A stretch of 64,000 nt of DNA from Tunturibacter gelidoferens (lineage in GTDB: Bacteria > Acidobacteriota > Terriglobia > Terriglobales > Acidobacteriaceae). Location of the stretch: contig NZ_CP132938.1 in assembly GCF_040358255.1 (NCBI RefSeq), forward strand, positions 62,001-126,000, in the 5' to 3' direction. The notes under the pieces are model-generated. The model did not search any database, had not been told where the DNA came from, and saw nothing but the letters and a program-made list of their open reading frames with translations. This document shows positions 36,518 to 46,121 of the stretch, piece after piece; position 1 is the stretch's first letter; every line of letters starts with the position of its first letter. Made by a program: the position numbers and the translations under genes.

Positions 36518-38371
36518 TTGGATGGAAACGGGAATGTGTACTTTGTCGATAGCGACACCACACTCTATGAAATCCTAGCGGATCATGGCCAGATATCGAA
36601 TAATCCGGCGATGCGTACACTCGATTTCTTCGGCAGTGTTACGAGCCTCGCAATAGATGGAAGTGGTAACCTTTATGTCGCTGCAATAGGCATCATCGCC
36701 AAGATTGTTGCGGTCAATGGAAGCATTCCCGCTAACCCGAACGTGGTCTTCCTGACTAACGGCCCGAACGACGCGGCAGTCGCGGTGGACGGAGCTGGAA
36801 ACATCTACTTTATGAGTGGGGGAGCCGTGCAGGAGATTGTGGCGGTCAACGGAACCATTCCGCCTGTCCCGGCGATTCCAACACCTGTGACACTAGCGAC
36901 CGGATTTTCTGGTATGGGTCTGGCAGTAGATGGAAACGGCAACGTCTACGTCGCGGACCCGCCGGATCATCAGGTGAAAGAAATTGTGGCGGTGAACGGC
37001 CAGATCCCTCCAAATCCAATCATCCTTTCGCTGGGCGGCTTCAAAGCGCCGTTTGACGTAAAGGTAGACGGTGTAGGTAACGCCTATGTCGCGGATGAAA
37101 GTGCAGATGCGGTTTATGAGATGGTAGCTGCCAACGGGAGCGTTCCCGCCGATGCAAACATCCTTACTCTCGCCGACTCAAGCAGCGGCATTATTACGCC
37201 GTGGGGAGTTGCCGTGGATTGGAGCGGAAACGTATATGTTGCTGACTTTGCTATTTTTCACCCCCCATCTATAGGTCAGTTATACAAACTGGATTTCGCC
37301 GATGCTCCGAGATTTAACTTTCTCCCGACCACTCCTGGCCAGACGAGCAGTGACAGCCCACAGACCGCGACCATCGTCAACGATGGCAATGAGAACCTGA
37401 TCTTCTCGCTACCTCTACAGGGAACCAATCCCAGTATCTCGAATCAGTTTGCGTTGGACAGTGGTTCAACCTGCCCGGAGCTGACCACTTCCAGTGCAGT
37501 GCCGGCAGCACTCGCCCCTGGGACCTCCTGTACCGAACTCGTTAGCTTTGTACCGGTCAGGACGGGTTCGATACCTGGTTCGCTCACCTTCATGGATAAC
37601 GCAATTCCCTCCACCCAGACCGTGATACTCAACGGCAACGTAGAGCCTACCCTGCCGGCCCCTGTTATCACCCCGGCACCGGGGACTTACAACAGCGCGC
37701 TGACATTGACCATGACGGATACCGCACCCATCTATTACACAACCGATGGAACCGGACCCACGGTCAACTCGACTGTCTACACTGCTCCGATAACAGTCTC
37801 GAAGACGGAGACTGTGAAGGCGATAGCGATCGAGCCAGGATTCAAATCTTCTCCAGTGACCACTTACACCTACCATCTAGTGCCGGCAATTCCAGTGTTC
37901 AACCCTGTACCAGGAACCTATGGACCATCCCCGTTTACCGTCACTCTCACTGATACGACTCCAGGCGTCACCTTTTACTACACCACCGACGGCACCTTAC
38001 CAACAACGGCATCGACGCTCTATACGGGGTCCATCACTGTGACGTCAACTCAGTTTCTACGCGCGATCGCCACTGAAACCGGATATAGCAATAGCGCAGT
38101 GGGCTCCGCAAAATATACCTACACGTCACCGACACCGGTAATCAGTCCAAATGGACAAGACTTCAAGGGCACGATCACGGTGACGATCACTGATGCGTCA
38201 CCACTGGCGAAGATTTATTACACCTACGCAGGAAACAATCCTGAAGTCACTTCGATTCCCTACACCGGCCCGATTACTGTGTCGCGCAGCGAAATAATCA
38301 AGGCAATCGCAAGCGTCCCGGATGAGGCTAAAAGCGCGATAGCGGCGCAGATTTATACCCTAACGAAGTAG
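36518..38371 (+). CDS. NHL-repeat protein, C-terminal part with chitobiase-like domains (frameshifted gene)
   Basis: 617 aa, reading from a TTG that is not a convincing start: protein-like sequence (PYPTSVAL) extends upstream of it in this frame into the 3' end of the preceding ORF. NHL repeats (~1-250), an Ig-like domain (~260-375; FNFLPTTPGQTSSDSPQTAT) and three CHB_HEX_C-type domains follow: PVITPAPGTYNSALTLTMTD, PVFNPVPGTYGPSPFTVTLT and PVISPNGQDFKGTITVTITD, each with YYTTDGTxPT-like strands. Such modules are found in large secreted or surface proteins of Acidobacteriota. It should be read as the continuation of the upstream gene. Confidence 0.75.
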   Translation: MDGNGNVYFVDSDTTLYEILADHGQISNNPAMRTLDFFGSVTSLAIDGSGNLYVAAIGIIAKIVAVNGSIPANPNVVFLTNGPNDAAVAVDGAGNIYFMSGGAVQEIVAVNGTIPPVPAIPTPVTLATGFSGMGLAVDGNGNVYVADPPDHQVKEIVAVNGQIPPNPIILSLGGFKAPFDVKVDGVGNAYVADESADAVYEMVAANGSVPADANILTLADSSSGIITPWGVAVDWSGNVYVADFAIFHPPSIGQLYKLDFADAPRFNFLPTTPGQTSSDSPQTATIVNDGNENLIFSLPLQGTNPSISNQFALDSGSTCPELTTSSAVPAALAPGTSCTELVSFVPVRTGSIPGSLTFMDNAIPSTQTVILNGNVEPTLPAPVITPAPGTYNSALTLTMTDTAPIYYTTDGTGPTVNSTVYTAPITVSKTETVKAIAIEPGFKSSPVTTYTYHLVPAIPVFNPVPGTYGPSPFTVTLTDTTPGVTFYYTTDGTLPTTASTLYTGSITVTSTQFLRAIATETGYSNSAVGSAKYTYTSPTPVISPNGQDFKGTITVTITDASPLAKIYYTYAGNNPEVTSIPYTGPITVSRSEIIKAIASVPDEAKSAIAAQIYTLTK

Positions 38372-38568
38372 GAGCTAGCATCTCTCCGCTTGGTGGAAGG
38401 TCATACGGGCGATGTCAACACGGGCGGAGAGGAGATATTAGGTTTTGCTGATCCTCTGAGTTTTAACTTCGCGCAGACTCCTGATCGGGAATGTGCCGGC
38501 GACTCAGCCTCCACCACGGCTATTCAGCCTGCTCGGTTCTGATGTGATTCGATAGTGGGGTCCCCGTC

Positions 38569-41160
38569 TTATCTTGCGCTTCCCAAGAGCCAGAGATAGT
38601 AGGGATTTTTGTCATCGGAAGCCATAACGCGCTGCATCGCCTGAGTCCATTGCTCTCTATCTCCATCGTAGGCGGCAATACCGCCCGCATAGAAATCCCA
38701 GAGGCTATCGCGTTGCCGGGCGACTTCCGCTCGCAGAACATCATCTCCCCCAATCAAGGGCGGCTCTGTGCGGAGAGCAAGCAACTTCGGCAAAGTGCTG
38801 GTGATTTCCTTTGGGCGCACCCATGACGCATATTCAATCCGGGGATCATCATCCGTCACCGGCCTGACGTTTGACGCATAGCGTTCAAGCCCTTCTCTTC
38901 CTGTGACCCAAGTTGCCATCAAAGCAGCCGGCGAAGAGATGCCGACCGTCTGTAGAGTTGTGCTTACGCTGCTCTGCGCAAAGCGCCTGGCGATCTGTGT
39001 TGTGTCCAGCTCGATCGGCGAATATGAACCGACTAGAAGCATCTCGTGCATCTCAGTGGTCCAGAGGGTTGCGTAGGGAAAGACATCCAAAAAACTGCGG
39101 ACCAATGATTGAGTGTCTTTATCATTCTGCGTGGTGAGCGGCAACCACTGCGCAAAGAGGCCATTAAACTCGAGCCGCCTGCCCGCAAGCTTGTAGAAGT
39201 CCGTCGAGTAGAGGTTAACGACTCCTTCCGCTGAAGGTGGCGGCGGTTCCAATGTGATCAGGTCATAGCGCTCTGCCGTACGTAACAGCTCCTGCCGGCC
39301 GTCACCGATGCGAAGCTGCATGCGCGGATCTGACCCAGCCTTGTAATTTTCCGGGAAGAGGTCTCCTGCTCGCACCACCGCAGGAAGCAACTCGACACAT
39401 ACTCTTCGCTGCAGCCCGGGATAATGCAGGACTGCTCCAGCGGTGATGCCTGTGCCGAAACCGATCACTAATGCGGATTGTGTTTCGCCGTGGTGAATTA
39501 TCAACGGCAGCATCGCCTGCAGGCGCATGTAGCGCAGAGATGGCATGGCATCGCCGGAGTTGGAAACACCCTGAATATAAAGCCGACGAAACACATTGTC
39601 GCCCGAGCGCTGATCTGCGACAGCAACCGTACCACCTCCGCTTTCCTGATAGAAGATCAGGTTCCCTCCGCCACGCGTCGTGAGGAGCAGCCTAGCAAGA
39701 CGATCGGGCGGCGTGAAGATCGCTCCCGCGACGGCAATCAATGCGACGACGTAGACGGCCAATCGCAGCTTCCCGCTCACGCTTAAGCCGAGCAGCACCG
39801 CCAACGCACCTACTGTCGCAGCCAAAATCGCGAGCACACTGAGCGTACGCACCAGCCCAAGCGTGGGCACAAGCAAAAAGCCCGTCAACAGGGTGCCTGC
39901 GATACCTCCAGCGGTATTGACCGCAAGAACCGTGCCAGCATCACGACCCGCGTGCTCGACGCCAGCTGTCAATCGCAAAACAGCTGGAAACGCAGCTCCC
40001 AGCAATACCGTCGGGACGAAGACGATGCCAATTGAGGCAACCAGAAAATGTGTGCACATGCGTGCAAATTCACTTCCGGCTACTGCGTAGACCAGATCGC
40101 CCGCTTCAATCTGCACTCGCAACTGCCACAGGTTCAAAAGAGTTATTTCAAACTGCGCCACCAGTCCGGCTGCAGAGATGAGGAAACCAAATACTCCCCA
40201 CGTGTCGCGGATTTTGTGGCTAAAACGGGCGTAAAGGGCGCTACCAACCACGAGGCCCGCGAGATAGGTCGCCAGCACCAACGAAAATGCAAACACTCTG
40301 GTGCTCATAAACTGAGGCATGGTCTGCGACCACACGACTTCATAGCCAAGCGCGATACCTCCGGCGATTGCATAGAGAGCAAGCGCCACGCGCGATTTGG
40401 ATGGGGGACTTGCGGTTCTTACCTTTTCTTTGGCTGCCTCTGGAGAACTCATCGAGGCGCGCCGGACCAGTATCAACACTAGACTTGCCGCACCGAGATT
40501 CAAAGCGCCTGCGGCTAATGCCGTACCGCGAACTCCGAGCCACGGCAGGAAAACGAAAGAACTCGACAAAGCGCCGGCGATGCCTCCGGCCGTATTGGCG
40601 GCATAGACCCAACCTCCGGCTTGCGCGATTTGTCGGCGCCCCAGGGTCTGCGATCGAATAGCCACAGGCAGCGTTCCGCCCATCAGGAAGGCGGGCGCTC
40701 CCACAAGCAGAAAGGGAAGTACCCAGGCGAGAAGGCCAGCGTGAGTTTGAATTGTGATGAACGGTTCTGCCGAGTGGGCGAGCGCTATAGTCGCGACTAC
40801 GCTTGCGAGAGCAATGCCAATCTCCAGCAGAGCATAAAGGAGGAGCGGCCTACTCCATCGGTCGACGAGATGGCCAAAGATCGCGCCTCCGGCAGCAAGT
40901 CCCGCGAAGAACGCGCTAATGGCGATCGTGATGGAATAGACTTCAATCCCAACCACTAAAGAAAGCTGCCTGATCCAGAGAACCTGAAAGATGATCGCCG
41001 CAGAGCCCGACAAGAAGAGAACGAATCCAAATAATAGAGTACGAAGGCGGTCCAAGAATCCGGCGCTTGCCTCTTCCTTCACTGGCTCCTTTCGTCTCCG
41101 CTTGCCACCTTTGTCTCTTCTATTGAGAACTGAAGGAAAAGCCGATTCTGCACGTGGCAT
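38569..41160 (-). CDS. Fused MFS-like transporter/spermidine-synthase-like protein
   Basis: 863 aa from the ATG at 41160 (AAGAGGA seven bases upstream); in-frame ATGs at 41202 and 41217 are less likely. Residues ~35-500 are membrane-embedded with 12 or more helices and two MFS-like halves (LFGFVLFLSGSAAIIFQVLW; ALYAIAGGIALGYEVVWSQT). Residues ~505-790 are a spermidine-synthase-like Rossmann domain: ALVIGFGTGITAGAVLHYPG, an acidic VCVELLP after beta-2, RIGDGRQELLRTAERYDLIT, and LYSTDFYKLAGRRL. The signature residues for aminopropyl transfer are only partly present, so true spermidine synthesis is doubtful. A short TPR-like tail ends the protein. This fusion is widespread but not functionally assigned. 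Confidence 0.85.
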   Translation of the reverse strand: MPRAESAFPSVLNRRDKGGKRRRKEPVKEEASAGFLDRLRTLLFGFVLFLSGSAAIIFQVLWIRQLSLVVGIEVYSITIAISAFFAGLAAGGAIFGHLVDRWSRPLLLYALLEIGIALASVVATIALAHSAEPFITIQTHAGLLAWVLPFLLVGAPAFLMGGTLPVAIRSQTLGRRQIAQAGGWVYAANTAGGIAGALSSSFVFLPWLGVRGTALAAGALNLGAASLVLILVRRASMSSPEAAKEKVRTASPPSKSRVALALYAIAGGIALGYEVVWSQTMPQFMSTRVFAFSLVLATYLAGLVVGSALYARFSHKIRDTWGVFGFLISAAGLVAQFEITLLNLWQLRVQIEAGDLVYAVAGSEFARMCTHFLVASIGIVFVPTVLLGAAFPAVLRLTAGVEHAGRDAGTVLAVNTAGGIAGTLLTGFLLVPTLGLVRTLSVLAILAATVGALAVLLGLSVSGKLRLAVYVVALIAVAGAIFTPPDRLARLLLTTRGGGNLIFYQESGGGTVAVADQRSGDNVFRRLYIQGVSNSGDAMPSLRYMRLQAMLPLIIHHGETQSALVIGFGTGITAGAVLHYPGLQRRVCVELLPAVVRAGDLFPENYKAGSDPRMQLRIGDGRQELLRTAERYDLITLEPPPPSAEGVVNLYSTDFYKLAGRRLEFNGLFAQWLPLTTQNDKDTQSLVRSFLDVFPYATLWTTEMHEMLLVGSYSPIELDTTQIARRFAQSSVSTTLQTVGISSPAALMATWVTGREGLERYASNVRPVTDDDPRIEYASWVRPKEITSTLPKLLALRTEPPLIGGDDVLRAEVARQRDSLWDFYAGGIAAYDGDREQWTQAMQRVMASDDKNPYYLWLLGSAR

Positions 41161-41267
41161 GTCAGTCCTCTTAGCTTGAGAGGCCGAACTCGTTATGAGC
41201 ATAAACCCGGTCTCCAACAGCAGTTATGCAAACCTTCAGTACGCTGTATCCGCGGGTTTTGTGAACC

Positions 41268-42887
41268 TCATTTCCCTCCGGCCATTGCTGCCTTTTGGTG
41301 TTCCAGCATCTTCAAAACCTGGTCGGGATCGACGCTGAAGCTCGCGGGTGCCTGACTTGGCGGATACTCTTTGAAAGTCTCCATAAACTCTATGCCACGA
41401 ATCTGGCCCTGGACGGCCAGATAAACGTTGTGTACCGTCCAGTCGTAGTACTGGTCAGATGTGATGTCTGCTCTCTCATAGGGATCCATGCGAAGGTTGT
41501 AAATCTTCGGAAGTCGCAGGCACGTGAACGGATTTGCCCAGATCACGAGGTTGCCGGGCGCACGCTGCTCGCAGAAGACAAACTTCCAGTTTTCATGGCG
41601 CATGGCTACCAGTTGTCCATCGTCATCAAAATAGAAAAAGTCTTGACGGGGTGAGTGCGCCTCTTTGCCCTCGAGATAAGGAAGAATGTTGTAGCCGTCC
41701 AGATGGACCTTGTGCGCCATACCGCCGGGCCCTGTCCCCTTTAACAATTGCTCCTTGATGTTCGGATCGCCGGCTGCTGCCAGCAATGTCGGGAACCAGT
41801 CCAGACCCGAGACAATTTCATTCGACCATGTATTCGCCTTGATATGGCCTGGCCAGCGAATCATCGCTGGTACACGGAATGCACCTTCCCAGTTCGAGTC
41901 TTTCTCGCTGCGGAAGGGAGTCATCGCTGCATCCGGCCAACTGAACATGTTAGGACCGTTATCGGTGGTGTAGATCACGATCGTGTTATCGGCAATCTTC
42001 AAATCGTCCAGTTGCTTGAGCAGCTTTCCAACATCTTGATCGTGCTCCCACATGCCATCGGCGTAGTCATTGCCGGGCATACCGCTCTTTCCATGGAACT
42101 CAGGACGGATGTGCGTAAAGACGTGCATCCTCGTAAAGTTCATCCAGACAAAGAAGGGTTTGCTCGCTTTTACCTGCTTGTCGATGAATCCCATCGCTGC
42201 ATTGGACGTCTCGTCGTCGATCGTCTCCATTCGTTTGATGTTCAGCGGACCCGTGTCTTCAATCTTTCCGTCGGCATAGGAGTGAATTACGCCACGGGGG
42301 TTGTACGCCTTCAGAAAGATGGGATCGTCTTTCGGCCAATAAGGCATCTCCGGCTCTTGCTCGGCGTTCAAGTGATAGAGATTACCGAAGAACTCGTCAA
42401 ATCCATGATTGGTGGGCAAATACTCATCCCTATCGCCAAGATGATTCTTGCCGAACTGTCCAGTTTCGTAGCCCAGCGGCTTGAGAGCCTCTGCAATGGT
42501 GATGTCCCGCTTCTGCAGTCCCACCGGAGCCCCTGGAGCACCCACCTTGGTGAGGCCGACTCGCATCGGCGACTGTCCGGTAATAAAAGATGAACGACCT
42601 GCGGTGCAGCTATTCTCTGCATAGTAGTCGGTGAAAGTCATCCCTTCTTCGCCGACACGATCGATGTTTGGCGTCATGTAGCCGACTACGCCGTGTGTGT
42701 AACGGCTGATGTTTGCCTGTCCGATGTCGTCGCCAAAGATTACCAAAATATTCGGCTTGGCGGCTTGGGCGCTAGCTGGGCACACGAATAATTGGGCAAG
42801 ACCGGCAAGTGCCAAGTAGCCCAAGGCTACGTGACAAATGGATCGGTTTACCCTTCGGGGCAAAGACCTCAGCAGTATCGAAAGCAT
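41268..42887 (-). CDS. Arylsulfatase (sulfatase family S1)
   Basis: 539 aa from the ATG at 42887 (GGAG six bases upstream). Signal peptide ends near CPASAQAAKP. The N-terminal metal motif NILVIFGDDIGQANIS (two Asp), the formylglycine site ENSCTAGRSSFITGQSP (Cys to be oxidised; CTAGR rather than CSPSR), GKNHLGDRDEYLPTNHGFDEF, and the second metal pair in VIYTTDNGPN are all present. It hydrolyses sulfate esters in the periplasm. Activity needs formylglycine-generating enzyme or an anaerobic maturase, neither of which is in this window. A 51-base gap plus a 5' leader separates it from the fused MFS gene, so the two could be co-transcribed. Confidence 0.93.
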   Translation of the reverse strand: MLSILLRSLPRRVNRSICHVALGYLALAGLAQLFVCPASAQAAKPNILVIFGDDIGQANISRYTHGVVGYMTPNIDRVGEEGMTFTDYYAENSCTAGRSSFITGQSPMRVGLTKVGAPGAPVGLQKRDITIAEALKPLGYETGQFGKNHLGDRDEYLPTNHGFDEFFGNLYHLNAEQEPEMPYWPKDDPIFLKAYNPRGVIHSYADGKIEDTGPLNIKRMETIDDETSNAAMGFIDKQVKASKPFFVWMNFTRMHVFTHIRPEFHGKSGMPGNDYADGMWEHDQDVGKLLKQLDDLKIADNTIVIYTTDNGPNMFSWPDAAMTPFRSEKDSNWEGAFRVPAMIRWPGHIKANTWSNEIVSGLDWFPTLLAAAGDPNIKEQLLKGTGPGGMAHKVHLDGYNILPYLEGKEAHSPRQDFFYFDDDGQLVAMRHENWKFVFCEQRAPGNLVIWANPFTCLRLPKIYNLRMDPYERADITSDQYYDWTVHNVYLAVQGQIRGIEFMETFKEYPPSQAPASFSVDPDQVLKMLEHQKAAMAGGK

Positions 42888-42962
42888 GGCGGCTCCTTTT
42901 CTCGTCCTAACATCCACAACAGGGTCGTGCGAGAAACACCGAGGATGCAGTCTGGTTGTCAA

Positions 42963-43370
42963 GACTGGATCCTGTCTAGAGCAGCAGCTACCCTCGAACC
43001 GGATCTACTAGATCTCGCCGATCGGGAGAAGCCGTGAATTGCTAACCAGCGGGGCCGGGAAAGAGAAAGACTCAAAATGACCAAGAAAAAGATCTGGACG
43101 GAAAAGCAATGAACGCGGCTAATTTTCCATCATAGTGGCCGTCAAGTCAAGAATGCCCTTCCCTTGCTCGATGGTTAGCTTGAAAATATTCGCGGCGTGG
43201 GTCAGTTTCCCGGAGGGGCAAGCAGCAAGTTCGACGTGTCGCCAAGCGTGTCGCGTTGGATCAGGATGCTAGTGAGCCATCGGGAGCCTTCGGTCGGCCA
43301 CCGTACCCTCCCTAACTCAACCGGCTTTGACAGTTTACGTCACGGCGAACGGCGCTGTTCGTGGATAGTG
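42963..43370. other. Stretch without an intact gene
   Basis: About 400 bases with no supported gene. On the leftward strand a short protein-like frame ends with GKGILDLTATMMEN and a stop near 43120, without a visible beginning; it may be another decayed tail. No promoter or repeat stands out. Confidence 0.4.
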
Positions 43371-43559
43371 CAGCCAAAAATCCGCGATCAGCCGCTTCGG
43401 AAGACACAAAACGCGTCGAGCAATATGTTTGCCGGCGAGGCTTACAACGTAGAAACGCATCAGCAACGATCTGTTTCCCACCGATCGCAGCGAAGACGCG
43501 GATTGCTCTTTGGTCTACGGTCCGTGTGATATCCCGCGGACCGACCAGATGTTCTACAG

Positions 43560-43965
43560 TAACCCCTGAAAATCACGCCGGCGTGCAGATGTACACCGAA
43601 TTCGTGCGCTTCGAAGTTGAACGACCGGTGTGCCAATGTCCGCGGTGTGGTGCCAGTATCCTTGCTGCTCAAACGCGATCACTTGCGGGTCACGCGCGAA
43701 TTCCGGCAACACATGGCGAACGAGGTCTCTATCGTGTCTCCGCCGACGTGAAGCAGCACAAGAGGTGGATGTGTCGGACTCGCGGTTCCACGAGTCTCGT
43801 AATAAATTCTGAGACCGTCAACCGGCGCGTAGCCTTTTTTGACTTCCATTTCGTCATCCTTCTTGCTCTGGTCTGAAGCAGCACTAGCGTCAGCTTGTCC
43901 AAGCAAGCGGAAAACATGATTGCCGCCAATCCAGCCTCGGCCATGATCCTGATCATTCTTTCCCT
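43560..43965 (-). pseudogene. Decayed alpha/beta hydrolase gene
   Basis: Joining three frames on the leftward strand recovers a hydrolase N-terminus: a signal peptide (MAEAGLAAIMFSA), then GYAPVDGLRIYYETRG, PPLVLLHVGGDTIETSF, then in another frame HVLPEFARDPQVIAFEQQGY. These are strand 1, the HGGG-like oxyanion loop (here HVGG) and the next strands of a haloperoxidase/esterase-type fold. At least two frameshifts occur, and the nucleophile elbow and all later parts are missing or unreadable. It is clearly inactive if the sequence is correct. It lies in the same orientation as the YCII and sigma factor genes to its right. Confidence 0.6.
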
Positions 43966-43976
43966 CGTGGCCCCCC

Positions 43977-44380
43977 TCATCGCGAGGTTTCCTTTCGCCG
44001 TCGCCGCTCGCTCTCCCTAACTATGTCGTTAATATCCGCCACTGGACGTATCTCGATTGTTCCACAATTCAACTTCACTCCCGGACATTGGGAGATGAGC
44101 TGAATGGCGCGATTAAGATCTCGTGCTTCAAGCACCTGAATTCCGCCTAATTGCTCCTTCGTTTCCGCGTACGGACCGTCTGTCACTGCAACCTTTCCGT
44201 TCTTCCAAGACACGGTCACCGCCGTGTTGGGGGCTGAAGAGGTTCCTCAGCGACCAAATGTCCGTTCTTCCGTAGTTCGTCGTTGTAGCTAAAACACTCG
44301 TCAAACACGGTGTTGCGCTCGCTCTCAGACATGTTTTCGAACTTGCCGGGTTCGAGGTATCCGAAACAGATGTATTTCAT
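43977..44380 (-). pseudogene. YCII/DGPF-family protein, split by a one-base shift
   Basis: A good ribosome site (GGAGGAATTA) and ATG at 44380 begin MKYICFGYLEPGKFENMSES, which runs to AEEPLQPP and then stops in frame. After adding one base to the run of five G (44229-44233, C on the coding strand) the reading continues [40 protein letters not shown] and ends at 43977. The joined product is ~135 aa, normal for YCII proteins, and has the [13 protein letters not shown] signature. A single indel in a homopolymer may be a sequencing error or phase variation. Confidence 0.75.
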
Positions 44381-44586
44381 TAATTCCTCCCTGTTTGCTG
44401 TGACTCATGGAGCCGTAGCTCGTCGTTCTGTTATCAGATAGTCGTTCGGAGACCGAAAATCGACAGCTACTCCATTTTTTTAGCCTCGTCAGAGGACGAC
44501 CAATCCATGGAACGCGCCTGGGACGCAGCAGGGCGCCACGCCGTTGAAGGACTTGGTCAGCAAAAGCTCTGGTGGGCGTGCATGTG

Positions 44587-45314
44587 CTAATGATGATGCT
44601 CGGCGACGGAGCCTTCGCGATATTCCGCTCCGTCTGACCACCGTTGCACAGGAATTACGAACGAAGTCAGGTGCTCCACGGGGTCGCTCACACCAACGAC
44701 GGGAGAACCCGGCAGATTCGATCCCCAGAGTGCGGAGTCGGTGTCCGAATAGAAAAACATGATGTGGGGCGGCCAGTGGGGGTTGCTGTCGCCGGCGTAT
44801 CCCGGCTTCGACATCATGTAGCACATAGCTCCGGATTCCATCGGCGCAGTTCTTTTTTGGCGATGGCGGCGGTGATGGACTCATTCATCTGAGCTTGCGT
44901 ACGCCCCGCCAGTCCCCACTCGGTCTCTTTGGTGAGGTGCAGAAGGTAAGAACGTGCGGCTGGTGCATTCAGACACATGGGGACCCGTACCTTCGGATTC
45001 CAAAAGTCAGGATCAGCGGCGGACGTCCACGAACGCCCCACGATACACACGAAGCCGTTTTTGCCTTTGACCGCTGTTTCGAACCCATGAGGTCCAAGAA
45101 TTAGCACCTCTGCATCGCGTGAAATGGACTCCGGTGCTGCACTTCGCGCCAAGGCTATTTCCGCACCCCGATCCGTCATGAGGTATTGGTCGATCGGGGC
45201 CATCTTCGGATACGGCGTCGTGGCATCCTGTGCCGTCGCCTGGTAGGCCGTACCGAGCACAACAAGCAGTGCGAAGCTTTTGATTGCGATTGCGTGAACC
45301 TTCTTTTTCCGCAT
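44587..45314 (-). pseudogene. Exported protein of unknown function, frameshifted near its C-terminus
   Basis: Begins at the ATG at 45314 (AGAGGG upstream) with a signal peptide (IAIKSFALLVVLGTAYQATAQ). The mature part has LMTDRGAEIALARSAAPESI, GFVCIVGRSWTSAADPDFWN and AQMNESITAAIAKKEL. The frame then goes wrong (RRWNPELCAT, stop at 44814). The overlapping frame supplies the natural continuation MESGAMCYMMSKPGYAGDSN, HPWPPH-like and FFYSDTDSALWG, to a stop at 44587. The shift lies near 44843-44850. Combined length ~242 aa. I do not recognise a named family; conserved Cys and Trp suggest a small secreted domain. It is the third broken gene in a row. Confidence 0.65.
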
Positions 45315-45489
45315 TTGTTTTCCCTCTTGAGAATGGGCTATCCGTGACCGCCGGCTTATTGCGAGCAACGATATCGGCGCAGCCTCGATGTGCCATACGG
45401 CTTCAATGGCGCGATGGAAGACCTGATGTGGATCGGTAGCGGACACTGCTACCGACCACACCAGCTTCAATCCGTGGATGCAAGAGCGG

Positions 45490-45930
45490 CTATTTGTTGG
45501 CGGTCTGATTTGGCAGCTCAGCTCGGCGCTCTACTTTGTGCTGGATCTGCTCTTCGGTCAAGATGGGTGCAAAATCTTCCATCTCAAAGATCTGGCGGAT
45601 TTCGACTTCGGAGTCGCTGCCCGGGTTGCAGTTGGGGGCACGCTTGACCAACTCGATGGCCTCTTCGAGGGACTTGACCTGCAGAATCGAGAAGCCGGCG
45701 ATGAGCTCCTTGGCCTCGGTGAAGGGGCCGTCGATGACGGTACGAGACTTGCCGGAGAATTTGACACGTGCGCCCTTGGAGCTGGGATGAAGGCCATCGA
45801 GGGCGAGCAGGACGCCAGCCTTCATGAGCTCTTCGTTGTACTTGCCCATCTCGAGCAAGAGCTGTGGATCGGGGAGGGCGCCTTCTTTTTCTGTCTCTGG
45901 GGTTGCTTTGGCGATGACCATGAATCGCAT
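45490..45930 (-). CDS. YCII (DGPF)-family protein
   Basis: 146 aa, intact. It starts MRFMVIAKATPETEKEGALP and carries the family signature VIDGPFTEAKELIAGFSILQ (residues ~64-83) with the conserved Asp. YCII proteins adopt a ferredoxin-like dimeric fold; the DGPF subgroup is consistently encoded next to ECF42-type sigma factors, as here. AGGAGA precedes the ATG. The biochemical role is unknown. Confidence 0.9.
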   Translation of the reverse strand: MRFMVIAKATPETEKEGALPDPQLLLEMGKYNEELMKAGVLLALDGLHPSSKGARVKFSGKSRTVIDGPFTEAKELIAGFSILQVKSLEEAIELVKRAPNCNPGSDSEVEIRQIFEMEDFAPILTEEQIQHKVERRAELPNQTANK

Positions 45931-45985
45931 TGCTGAATCTCCTTTGGGTTGAGCGATGGTTGGGGTGGCTTGATTTCGGGTTTAG

Positions 45986-46081
45986 CTATTTGTGGCTAAC
46001 CGGTGAACTCAGAGAGCGCAGCTGGATCGCTTCGCCCTCTGTGGACGGGTCATAGTTGTCGGGGTTGTGATCGGTGCTCAT
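45986..46081 (-). CDS. Very short YCII-like ORF, probably a truncated copy
   Basis: 31 codons from an ATG with GGAG seven bases upstream: MSTDHNPDNYDPSTEGEAIQ and a short tail to SSPVSHK. DNYDPSTEGEA resembles DNFDPSTMTEA at the start of the adjacent YCII protein, so this is probably the remaining head of a third YCII gene cut by deletion. Whether it is translated is unknown. Confidence 0.4.
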   Translation of the reverse strand: MSTDHNPDNYDPSTEGEAIQLRSLSSPVSHK

Positions 46082-46121
46082 GATCATGCTCCGTAGCAGC
46101 CGGTTTCGCCGGTGGGGGTGC

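Noticed and set aside
38382..38431. CTCTCCGC/GCGGAGAG inverted repeat between the NHL and MFS-fusion genes as a terminator
   Set aside because: The arms are only 8 bp with a 34-base loop and no T tract, too weak to annotate.
43197..43529. 110-codon + strand ORF in the decayed region
   Set aside because: Overlaps the hydrolase remnant in antisense and has no coding character.
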